Assembly: GCF_000812465.1 (NCBI RefSeq)
Contig: NZ_JWMA01000022.1
Location: 44,194-108,193 of the forward strand
Reading direction: 5' to 3'
DNA: 64,000 nucleotides
DNA from: Cupriavidus sp. IDO
Lineage (GTDB): Bacteria > Pseudomonadota > Gammaproteobacteria > Burkholderiales > Burkholderiaceae
Shown here: in pieces, positions 44,615-53,550 of the stretch
Layout of the letters: every line of letters starts with the position of its first letter
How positions within the stretch are numbered: position 1 is the first letter of the stretch
The notes under the pieces: generated by a model
Database searches by the model: none
What the model saw: only the letters and a program-made list of their open reading frames with translations
Told to the model about the DNA's origin: nothing
Made by a program: the position numbers and the translations under genes

Positions 44615-45508
44615 ATGTGTGCCAGCCCTGCCCGGGGCGCCGTTCCCCTCCCATCAGCCGGTTCCGCCCTGCGCCGTGCGTCCGCCAGCCTGCTGGCGGT
44701 TGCCGCGATCTTTTGCGCGCAGCCGGCGCAGGCGGACCTGGCAAAGATCCGCCAGAGCGGCAGCCTGAAGGTGGCCATCTACAAGGACCTGCCGCCGTTC
44801 TCCGCGGTGGCGGGCAGCCAGCCCGAGGGCATCGACGTGGCGCTGGCCAGAGCCCTGAGCAAGGAGATGGACCTGTCGGTGTCGCTGCTGCCCTTCGATG
44901 CCGACGAGAACATGGCGGACGACCTGCGCAATATGGTCTGGCGCGGCCATTACCTGGGTTTCGGTCCGGCGGACGTGATGCTGCATGTGCCGGTCGATCG
45001 CGCCTTTATGCGCGAGAACGACAAGACGCTGATCTTCGCGCCCTATTACCGCGAGACCTTCGTGCTGGTGCATGACCGCCAGCGCGTGCCCGAGGTGCGC
45101 GCGCTGGAAGACCTGGCCGGGCAGCCGACCGGAGCCGAAGGCGGCTCCGCCGGCGCCAATGCCTTGCTGTCCGGCGCGCGCGGCGCCCTGCGCGACAAGG
45201 TGAAGATCTACGCCGGGGCCGACAACGCGCTGCATGCGCTCTTCGCCGGCGAGATCGCGGCGGCAATGGTGACGCGCGCGCAGTACGAAAGCGCGCTCAG
45301 GGCGGCCGGGCAGTCCGCCGCACGCTTTGCCGCGGTGGACATGAGCTCGCCGCTGCTGCCCGCACATGGCTGGGCCGTGGGCATGGCAGTCAGGTCCGGG
45401 GAGCGCGAGCTGGCGGAATCCCTGCAGAACGCGCTCGACGCCATTCGCCGCAACGGCGAGCTGGAGCGGATCTTTGCCCGCTATGGGGTGTCGATGCAGG
45501 CGCCGTGA
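44615..45508 (+). CDS. XoxJ/MxaJ-like periplasmic binding protein
   Basis: The protein has 297 aa, with AGGAG 7-8 nt before the ATG. A long signal region ends about AQPAQA. The mature protein follows the SBP_bac_3 fold: IRQSGSLKVAIYKDLPPFS, PEGIDVALARALSKEM, and LAESLQNALDAIRRNGELERIFARYG. No amino-acid ABC permease is adjacent. Proteins of this type next to PQQ dehydrogenase cytochromes (MxaJ, XoxJ) are thought to help activate or partner the quinoprotein, and that is the likely role here. It follows pedF by 81 nt. Confidence 0.83.
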   Translation: MCASPARGAVPLPSAGSALRRASASLLAVAAIFCAQPAQADLAKIRQSGSLKVAIYKDLPPFSAVAGSQPEGIDVALARALSKEMDLSVSLLPFDADENMADDLRNMVWRGHYLGFGPADVMLHVPVDRAFMRENDKTLIFAPYYRETFVLVHDRQRVPEVRALEDLAGQPTGAEGGSAGANALLSGARGALRDKVKIYAGADNALHALFAGEIAAAMVTRAQYESALRAAGQSAARFAAVDMSSPLLPAHGWAVGMAVRSGERELAESLQNALDAIRRNGELERIFARYGVSMQAP

Positions 45509-45590
45509 AAGCCAGCGCAGTATCCGCAAGGCAATGCCCTGCGCACGCGCCGTCCGGTCTGTCCCGGCGGCGCCTCTCCTCTTGTCCGTG

Positions 45591-46187
45591 TCAGCCCGGA
45601 TGCACTACAACCAGTAGTGCAGTGGCAGTGGTCTTGCCGCCATTGGAGATCGCATGTGCGACATCGGCCGCATAGCGCGCCGTCTCGCCGTGGCGCAGCT
45701 TTTTCTCGTCCGCACCGGCCCGCACCGACATCGACCCGCTCAGCACCGACAGGTGCTCCTGCGTGCCGGCTTCATGCGGCTCGGAGGCCAGCACGCCGCC
45801 GGCCTGGATGGTCAGCTCGTACCACTCGAAGCGCCCGGCCAGGTCGATCGGGCCGAGGATGCGCAGGTCGCAGCGGGTATCGGGGCTTTTCAGCGAGGGT
45901 GTGGCATGTGGCTGCACGACCGTGATGCCGCCCCCGGCGCGCTCCGCCGGGCCGCCAGCGAGGAAGTCCGTCAGGTTCACGCCCAGCGCATTGGCCAGGC
46001 GCCACAGCACGGCGACCGTGGGATTGGCCAGGTTGCGTTCGATCTGGGACAGCATCGATTTCGACACGCCGGCACGGCGAGACAGTTCGTCGAGCGACAG
46101 GCGCTGTTGCTGCCGCAGCGCCTGCAGGGCCATGCCAACGGCTGGCGGCCCTTCGGCCTGCGTGGTCTGGGCGAGGACTTGCGTCAT
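45591..46187 (-). CDS. XRE-family regulator with cupin domain
   Basis: The protein has 198 aa. The helix-turn-helix is at about residues 20-75 (LRQQQRLSLDELSRRAGVSKSMLSQIERNLANPTVAVLWRLANAL). A cupin_2 sensor follows at about 115-195 (HEAGTQEHLSVLSGSMSVRAG, GETARYAADVAHAISN). This design is common in regulators of amino-acid and polyamine catabolism. It is divergent from kbl across a short region with repeats, so it likely controls threonine breakdown and itself. Confidence 0.9.
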   Translation of the reverse strand: MTQVLAQTTQAEGPPAVGMALQALRQQQRLSLDELSRRAGVSKSMLSQIERNLANPTVAVLWRLANALGVNLTDFLAGGPAERAGGGITVVQPHATPSLKSPDTRCDLRILGPIDLAGRFEWYELTIQAGGVLASEPHEAGTQEHLSVLSGSMSVRAGADEKKLRHGETARYAADVAHAISNGGKTTATALLVVVHPG

Positions 46188-46195
46188 GGAGTGAT

Positions 46196-46245
46196 GTTCG
46201 TTATATTGCTAGAAACGTTCGATATATAGAACGTGTTCGATTTAT
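46196..46245. promoter_or_regulatory. Repeat-rich operator between XRE regulator and kbl
   Basis: Three direct copies of GTTCG(A/T)TWTAT lie at 46196-46206, 46217-46227 and 46235-46245. The middle one is part of the inverted repeat ACGTTC-N8-GAACGT (46215-46234). The block fills the 90-nt divergent gap, so it could control both genes. It is AT-rich in a GC-rich setting. Confidence 0.6.
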
Positions 46246-46277
46246 CGATCGCATCCTAGCACACCGGGAGTCAAACC

Positions 46278-47476
<1,199 letters not shown>

Positions 47477-47477
<1 letters not shown>

Positions 47478-48445
47478 TGGCTGACGGCAATCCAAAGATC
47501 CTGATCGTCGGCGCCAACGGCCAGATCGGCTCGGAACTCGCGCTGGCCCTCGCCGAGCGCTACGGCCGCACCAATGTGGTCACGTCAGACGTGGTGCCCA
47601 CCGGCCGCCACGTCCATATCGCCCATGAGATGGTCAACGCGACCGACCGCGGCGAGCTGGCGACCGTGGTCGAGCGCCACGGCATCACGCAGATCTACCT
47701 GCTGGCGGCGGCGTTGTCGGCCACCGGCGAGAAGGCGCCGCAGTGGGCGTGGAACCTCAATATGACGGGCCTGCTCAACGTGCTGGAACTGGCGCGCCAG
47801 ACCGGCATCGAGCGCGTCTTCTGGCCCAGTTCGATTGCGGCCTTCGGCCCGACCACGCCGTCGGAGCAGACGCCGCAGAAGACCGTGATGGAACCCACGA
47901 CCGTCTACGGCATCTCCAAGCAGGCAGGCGAGGGCTGGTGCCGCTGGTATCACGCCAACCACGGCGTGGATGTGCGCAGCGTGCGCTATCCGGGCCTGAT
48001 CTCGCACAAGACGCCGCCTGGCGGCGGCACGACCGACTACGCGGTCGACATCTTCCACTCGGCCGTGAAGGGCGAGCCCTACACCTGCTTCCTGAAGGAG
48101 GACGAGGCACTGCCGATGATGTATATGCCCGACGCCATCCGCGCGACCATCGAGCTGATGGAAGCCCCGGCCGGCCGGCTGACCGAGCGCGGCAGCTACA
48201 ACATAGCCGGGATGAGCTTCACGCCGGCGCAGATTGCCGCGGCGATCCGCGAGCAGGTGCCGGGGTTCGATATCCGCTATGAGCCGGACTACCGGCAGGC
48301 GATTGCGCAGGGCTGGCCGGACTCGATCGACGATTCGGTGGCCCGTGCCGACTGGGGCTGGAAGGCAGAGTACGGGCTGAAGGAGATGGTGGCGGATATG
48401 CTGGCGAACCTGCGCGAGACGCTGCAAGCGCCGGTTTGCCCTTAA
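47477..48445 (+). CDS. L-threonine 3-dehydrogenase, SDR (GalE-like) type
   Basis: The enzyme has 322 aa. The extended-SDR NAD motif VGANGQIGSELA is near the N-terminus. The active site reads WPSSIAAFGP and TVYGISKQAGE (Tyr and Lys). The block PGLISHKTPPGGGTTDYAVDIF is characteristic of the GalE-like threonine dehydrogenases and differs from the zinc-dependent Tdh of E. coli. It oxidises threonine to 2-amino-3-oxobutyrate, the substrate of Kbl, with which it is translationally coupled. Confidence 0.92.
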
Positions 48446-48451
48446 TGCACG

Positions 48452-48988
48452 TCATGCATTGCGCCGCTGCGCGGGGTGGGCATGCGCACTGGCCCTGGCT
48501 GGTGCAGGCACGGGTTTGCCGGGGGCACGGACGTTTTGCGCGGCCTCCTGCAGGTCCGCGTCCTGCCATGCCTCGCCATTCCAGCGCTGGAAACGTAACC
48601 CGGACATCGGAATCGCGGACAACGCGCCAAGCCAGTCAGTCGGGGTCGCGCCCCGGCGCAGGCCGGCCGAGACCATCGCCATAGCCTCGGGGATGTCGAT
48701 GTCGGCCACGCGCGTGACGTTGGGCCATGGAATCAGTCGCGAGTCAGAAGCCGGCAGCCCGAAGCGGTACAGGCCGTCCGCAAGGGGAAATGCCGCTCGT
48801 GCGGCCTGGTGCCGCATCCACGCAGAGCGCGCGGTCGACGGTTCCCACCTCTGTTGCCGCGAGAACCACAGCACGCCGAGCGAGGCGCCGGCATGAGGGG
48901 ATCGTGTCGGGATCAGCCGGCCGGAATCAGAGATGGCAGATAACCTCGTGCCGACCGTGTAGTGCCAGACGAAGTTGCTTGCAAGCAT
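48452..48988 (-). CDS. Hypothetical protein, 178 aa
   Basis: It starts at MLASNFVWHYTVG, with AGGAG upstream. I do not recognise the family. The N-terminal block WHYTVGTRLSAISDSGRLIPTR and the later LWFSRQQRWEPSTA recall the HYT...I..G.L.P start of ADP-ribosyltransferase-like folds (DarT, KptA), but the similarity is weak. The middle has FPLADGLYRFGLPASD and the C-terminal ~30 residues are Ala/Pro-rich and probably disordered. Its stop lies 6 nt from the convergent threonine dehydrogenase stop. Confidence 0.7.
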   Translation of the reverse strand: MLASNFVWHYTVGTRLSAISDSGRLIPTRSPHAGASLGVLWFSRQQRWEPSTARSAWMRHQAARAAFPLADGLYRFGLPASDSRLIPWPNVTRVADIDIPEAMAMVSAGLRRGATPTDWLGALSAIPMSGLRFQRWNGEAWQDADLQEAAQNVRAPGKPVPAPARASAHAHPAQRRNA

Positions 48989-49118
48989 GATGTTCTCCTG
49001 TTCGTGCCCATTCCAGCTTGGGCGCGAATGCTTGCCTGGGCAAGCAGGGTCATGCTGTATTGTGCAATGCGGAATAGTGATGCGCACGGCTCGCCGCTTC
49101 CGGGATGCGGACGTGGCA

Positions 49119-50195
49119 TCAGGTCCCGGACGCGAGCGCCGGAACGTGCGCTTCCCGCTCGATCAGCTCGCGCTTGCGCTCCACGCCCCAGCGATAGCCG
49201 GACAGGTTGCCGTCGCTGCGCACCACGCGATGGCAGGGGATGGCGACCGCGAGGTGATTGGCCCCGCACGCCTGCGCCACCGCGCGCACGGATTTCGGCG
49301 AGCCGATGCGCGCGGCGATCTCGGCATAACTGGCGGTCGTCCCGGGCGGGATTTCGCGCAGGGCCTGCCAGACGCGTTGCTGGAAGGCGGTGCCGCGCAC
49401 GTCGAGCGGCAGGTCAAGGCCGAGCGATGGCGCCTCGATCAGGCCGACCACGCGCGCAGTCAGTTGCTCGAAGCTGGCATCGCCGCCGATCAGGGTCGCA
49501 TTGGGGAACTGGTCCTGCAGGTCGCGCGCCAGGGCGTCGGGATCGTCGCCCAGCAGGATCGCGCATACCCCACGGGCGCTCTGGGCCACCAGGATGGCGC
49601 CGAGCGAGCACTCGCCAATCGCAAAGCGGATTTCGGTATCCGCGCCGCCGGCCTTGAAGCTGGTGGGCGTCATGCCGAGCAGGTCGTCGGATGCTTCATA
49701 GAAGCGGCTGTTCGAGTTGAAGCCGGCATCGTAGATGGCCTCGGTGACGGAGCTGCCCCGCCCGAGCTGCTCGCGCAGGCGCCGGGCGCGGTGCGCGGCG
49801 GCGTAGGCGCGCGGGGTCAGGCCGGTCACGGCCTTGAACATGCGGTGGAAATGCCAGGGGCTGACGCCGGCCTCGGCTGCCAGTGTTTCCAACGCAGGCG
49901 CTGTCTCGGCGGCTTCGAGGCGGCGGCATGCGGCCGCAACGATCGCCGCGCGGCGCACGGCGGACTGGTCGGCGGCTTCGCGCTTGCTGGGGCGGTAGCC
50001 GGCTGCTTCCGCGGCGGCCGCGCTATCGAAGAATTCGACGTTCTCGGGCCGCGGCAGGCGTGACGGGCTGCTGGGCCGGCAGTAGACGCCGGTCGTTTTC
50101 ACGGCGTAGACGAAGTCGGCATCGGCGCTGGCGTCGCGGGCGACGACCCGGGCCCAGCGCGGGTCGGTGGTGGCAAGGGTGGCTGGCTTTTGCAT
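49119..50195 (-). CDS. ada: Ada regulator/O6-methylguanine-DNA methyltransferase with degenerate zinc site
   Basis: The protein has 358 aa with the Ada domain order. The N-terminal phosphotriester-repair domain is recognisable (VYAVKTTGVYCRPSSPSR, AAGYRPSKREA), but of the four zinc cysteines only Cys39 remains. The others are Ser43, Ser70 and Glu73. An AraC helix-turn-helix follows (VSPWHFHRMFKAVTGLTPRAYA), then the O6-methyltransferase domain with active-site Cys in AIPCHRVV. Base repair should therefore work, while methyl-phosphotriester sensing through a zinc-Cys switch looks impaired or different. The 2OG oxygenase gene lies 131 nt upstream on the same strand. Confidence 0.93.
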   Translation of the reverse strand: MQKPATLATTDPRWARVVARDASADADFVYAVKTTGVYCRPSSPSRLPRPENVEFFDSAAAAEAAGYRPSKREAADQSAVRRAAIVAAACRRLEAAETAPALETLAAEAGVSPWHFHRMFKAVTGLTPRAYAAAHRARRLREQLGRGSSVTEAIYDAGFNSNSRFYEASDDLLGMTPTSFKAGGADTEIRFAIGECSLGAILVAQSARGVCAILLGDDPDALARDLQDQFPNATLIGGDASFEQLTARVVGLIEAPSLGLDLPLDVRGTAFQQRVWQALREIPPGTTASYAEIAARIGSPKSVRAVAQACGANHLAVAIPCHRVVRSDGNLSGYRWGVERKRELIEREAHVPALASGT

Positions 50196-50326
50196 GATGT
50201 CGGTGCGGTGTCCCAGTGCGGGGCGTGCTGGAGGTCGATACCTGCAATGTAGAAGCCTGCCGGGTTTCCTGCACTCCGCGGCTTGCTTTCAAATTCAGTG
50301 TGATGTGGGCGGTACAGGTGCCGCTG

Positions 50327-51064
50327 TCAGGCGGCGTCGTGAAAGATGATGCCAGCCGTCTGCCGGTGCCCGGAGCGCACGCGGCTCACGCCATGCCGCA
50401 GGTTCACGCGGTATGGCCCGCGCGTACCCTGCACCGGCCGCTGGCTGACCGCGAAGACGACGGCGTCGCCTTTGCCCAGCGGCACCACCTCGGGACGCGA
50501 CTGCATGCGCGGGCGCTGTTCGGTCAGCACGAACTCGCCGCCGGTGAAGTCCTGGCCGGGCGCCGAGAGCAGGATCGCAACCTGCAGGGGGAATACATGC
50601 TCGCCGTACAGGTCCTGGTGCAGGCAGTTGTAATCGCCCTGGCGATACTCCAGCAGCAACGGGGTGGGGCGCAGTTGACCGGCGTCGTGGCAGCGCGCGA
50701 TGAAGTCCGCATGGGTGGCCGGGTAGCGCACGTCGATCCCCATCGCCGCATTCCAGCGGTTGGCAACCGGCACCAGGTGCGGATACAGCGCGGTGCGCAG
50801 ATCCGCAACGAGCGCAGGCAGCGGATAGGCGAAGTACTTATACTCGCCGCGACCGAAACCGTGCCGGGCCATGACCACGCGTGAACGAAAGCGGCGGTCT
50901 TGCGCGTAGAGCGCCGCCAGCGCATCGCATTCCGGTGCGCTCAGCATGCCCTCGATGACGGCGCAGCCGTGGTCGTCCAGATCCGTGCCGGCGCGGCGCC
51001 AGTCGATGGCATCGATGCGGCGCGCGATCTCTTCCGGATGCTTCGCTCGGGAAACTGCGGGCAT
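50327..51064 (-). CDS. 2-oxoglutarate/Fe(II) oxygenase of the Ada-linked family (DUF2086-like)
   Basis: The enzyme has 245 aa, starting at MPAVSRAK with AGGAG upstream. The Fe(II) ligands are His149 and Asp151 (CLHQDLYG) and probably His224 (LRHGVSRVR), with an Arg after it for 2-oxoglutarate. It is not AlkB-like in the usual motif spacing. Members of this family regularly sit beside ada and have been proposed to act on damaged DNA. The placement just upstream of ada supports a role in alkylation damage. Confidence 0.82.
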   Translation of the reverse strand: MPAVSRAKHPEEIARRIDAIDWRRAGTDLDDHGCAVIEGMLSAPECDALAALYAQDRRFRSRVVMARHGFGRGEYKYFAYPLPALVADLRTALYPHLVPVANRWNAAMGIDVRYPATHADFIARCHDAGQLRPTPLLLEYRQGDYNCLHQDLYGEHVFPLQVAILLSAPGQDFTGGEFVLTEQRPRMQSRPEVVPLGKGDAVVFAVSQRPVQGTRGPYRVNLRHGVSRVRSGHRQTAGIIFHDAA

Positions 51065-51161
51065 GTTGGCTCCTGACGGAAACTGTCGATGCACCGCATA
51101 TTAAAAGCTCCGCGTGCAGACGCCACTCCGGGGCTTGCGGCCGAATTCGGCGGTCCGCCAG

Positions 51162-51500
51162 CTATTGATAGGTAATCACAAGCACATACGCGGTCGGGCT
51201 GCTGCGGTGCTCGCTGCCCCCATTCCGGAACAGCGGTTCGGCATCGAGCTCGGCCAGTCCGATGCGCGTATGCCTGGGCATGCTGCCGCGCGCAAGCCGG
51301 ACCGGCGTCGTGATCGTCTTGCCGGACGCTGTCATGCAACTCGCCGCCAGCCCTTCAAGGGTGGGTTCAAAATCGCAGGAGGGATCGGTGATGGCCCCGT
51401 GGAACGTGATGGTGCCAGTCTGCGCGCTGGCCACCCCTGTCACGCATGCCATCACGATCATCGGCCGTTTCAGCCAGTTCGCCAGCCTTGCCATTTCCAT
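51162..51500 (-). CDS. Orphan fimbrial-like exported peptide
   Basis: The 112-aa protein starts at MEMARLANW, with GGAG 6 nt upstream. A signal peptide (PMIVMACVTGVASA) precedes QTGTITFHGAITDPSCDF, the start of a type 1 pilus subunit domain with its first Cys. A second Cys follows (LAASCMTASGK). It ends YVLVITYQ, like the last strand of FimA proteins. It is shorter than normal subunits (about 150-180 aa), and no usher or chaperone is nearby. Confidence 0.65.
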   Translation of the reverse strand: MEMARLANWLKRPMIVMACVTGVASAQTGTITFHGAITDPSCDFEPTLEGLAASCMTASGKTITTPVRLARGSMPRHTRIGLAELDAEPLFRNGGSEHRSSPTAYVLVITYQ

Positions 51501-51869
51501 AATCACTCCAGAACGATCCGGGGCGAAAGCCTCGTCAACGCCACGCCAACGCATCTTTGCGCCGATGCCGGCTCCACGCGCAGAAGGCTGGTCAACGCCG
51601 ATGCAACTGCGTCCCCGGCAAACGCCGTCACAGACGGGATAGCGGCCTGGAGCCGGCATTCTTTAGGGCGCTGCCAGGAGGCCCGGTGTATTCAGTGGTG
51701 CCCTGGACCGCATTCTGAATTTTCCGACCACCACGGGTGAAATGTGCGTGTCGTGCAATGCCTGCGGTGTGCCGGGTTCGTGGTGGCTTGGTATGGCTTC
51801 CCGCTGCAGCTAATCTTTAGGGAACCACGGCGCGACAGGCCGGGTCGGTGTGAAGCAGAGGAGGGCGGA
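51501..51869. other. Intergenic region before the sugar dehydrogenase
   Basis: This is the divergent gap between the fimbrial-like gene and the lipoprotein gene. Frames that run through it (51744 onwards on plus, 51692-52114 on minus) extend real genes or are antisense. I see no operator or RNA gene here. Confidence 0.45.
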
Positions 51870-53357
51870 ATGATGGCGACTGCAAGACTATATGCCCGGC
51901 GCTTCCTCATGCTCTTGCTCGCGCTCGTCCTGGTGGCGTGCGGGGGCAGTTCCGAGGTGTCGGTCAGCTCAGGTTCAGGTCCAGGTACAGGTACGGGTAC
52001 GCCGGGGCGGGGAGCCATTGCGGTCTCGATATCCGGGCTTCCGCAAGGCACTGGCGGCGACCTGACCGTGACCGGTCCGAACGGATTCCGGCAGCGCGTG
52101 GCAACATCGACCACGCTGACCGGCCTGGTGCCGGGGACCTACACCGTCGTGGCCGGGAACGTGTTGACTGGCAGCACCACGCTCTCCCCGCAGCCGGTTA
52201 CCCAGCAGGTGGCGGTCGGAAGCGGTACATCATCCGTGGCGGTCACCTACAGCGCCACGGCGGCCTTTGCACTGGCCCTGCGTGAAGTCGTGACCGGTCT
52301 GGCGGCGCCTGTGCACCTGACCGCGCCGCCCAACGACAGCCGCCTGTTCGTGGTGGAGCGTGCCGGGCGCGTGCGCATCGTACAGAACGGCACGCTGTTG
52401 CCGACGCCGTTCCTGGACATTTCCGCACTGACCACGACGGACGGCGAGCGCGGGCTGTTGTCGATGGCGTTCGACCCGGGCTATGCCGCTAACGGCCGCT
52501 TCTACCTCTATTACACCAACCTCGGCGGGAATATCGTGATCGCGCGCTACCAGGTGTCGGCCGCCGATCCCAACCTGGCCGGCACGACGGGCGCCATCGT
52601 GCTGACGATTCCGCATCCGGATTTCAACAACCACAATGGCGGGCTGCTGGCCTTTGGCCCCGATGGCATGCTCTATCTCGGCGTCGGAGACGGCGGCGGC
52701 GAAGGCGATCCGTCCGGCCACGCGCAGGATCCGGGGACCTTGCTCGGCAAGCTGCTGCGGATCAATGTCAGCAACAGCGGCGCCCAGCCCTACGCGATTC
52801 CGCCCGACAACCCCTTCGTCGGCCAGGCGGGCCGCCGCGGCGAGATCTGGGCGACGGGGCTGCGCAACCCGTGGCGCTTTGCCTTCGACCCGCCCGCCGG
52901 GAATCTGTATATCGCCGATGTCGGCCAGGATCAGCGCGAGGAGATCGACGTCGAGCCCGCTGCCAGCGGCGGGCTCAACTACGGCTGGAACGTGACCGAA
53001 GGCACCCTGTGCTTCCTGGCGGCGTCCTGCAATACGCAGGGCCTTACGCTGCCGCAACTGGAATACGACCACGGCCCCTCAGGCGGATGCGCCGTGATCG
53101 GCGGCTACGTCTACCGCGGCAATGCCATGCCTGCCTTGCTGGGGCGCTACCTGTACTCGGATCTCTGCAGCGGGTGGCTGCGCAGCTTCGCGTTCCGGGA
53201 CGGCGTGACCGAGAAGCTGGACTGGGGCATTGCCGCTCCCGGCAGCGTGCTGTCGTTCGGCATGGACGGGCAGGGCGAGCTCTATCTGCTGGCGGACACC
53301 TTCGCTTCCGGCACGAGCGGGAAAGTTTTCCGCATCGTGGATCGCAACGCGCCGTAG
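51870..53357 (+). CDS. PQQ-type sugar dehydrogenase lipoprotein (GSDH family)
   Basis: The protein has 495 aa. It starts at MMATARL after GAGGAGGG. The lipobox LVAC gives a lipid-anchored Cys at about residue 23. A Gly/Thr/Ser linker and a ~70-residue beta domain (GAIAVSISGLPQG...GLVPGTYTVVAGN) precede the catalytic six-bladed propeller. Propeller blocks are RLFVVERAGRVRIVQNG, ERGLLSMAFDPGY, NNHNGGLLAFGPDGMLYLGVGDGGGEGDP, GLRNPWRFAFD and IADVGQDQREEIDV, all typical of soluble PQQ aldose dehydrogenases. It probably oxidises sugars in the periplasm with PQQ made by the window's pqq genes. The acceptor is unknown. Confidence 0.88.
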   Translation: MMATARLYARRFLMLLLALVLVACGGSSEVSVSSGSGPGTGTGTPGRGAIAVSISGLPQGTGGDLTVTGPNGFRQRVATSTTLTGLVPGTYTVVAGNVLTGSTTLSPQPVTQQVAVGSGTSSVAVTYSATAAFALALREVVTGLAAPVHLTAPPNDSRLFVVERAGRVRIVQNGTLLPTPFLDISALTTTDGERGLLSMAFDPGYAANGRFYLYYTNLGGNIVIARYQVSAADPNLAGTTGAIVLTIPHPDFNNHNGGLLAFGPDGMLYLGVGDGGGEGDPSGHAQDPGTLLGKLLRINVSNSGAQPYAIPPDNPFVGQAGRRGEIWATGLRNPWRFAFDPPAGNLYIADVGQDQREEIDVEPAASGGLNYGWNVTEGTLCFLAASCNTQGLTLPQLEYDHGPSGGCAVIGGYVYRGNAMPALLGRYLYSDLCSGWLRSFAFRDGVTEKLDWGIAAPGSVLSFGMDGQGELYLLADTFASGTSGKVFRIVDRNAP

Positions 53358-53550
53358 CGCCACGCGAACGGCCGCGCCGCGCAAGCGGTGCCCGACGCAT
53401 ATTGCGGAATTGCTGCAGAATGTCGGCTTCCGGCGCTTGGCCGGACCCTGGATGCCCCGTATCAGGTGACTGGCGCGCCGCAAGCCAGCCCGGCATCCCG
53501 GGAGCTCAAACACATAAAACCCCCGCGATCTCACTCTCCCTGGCTTTCCT

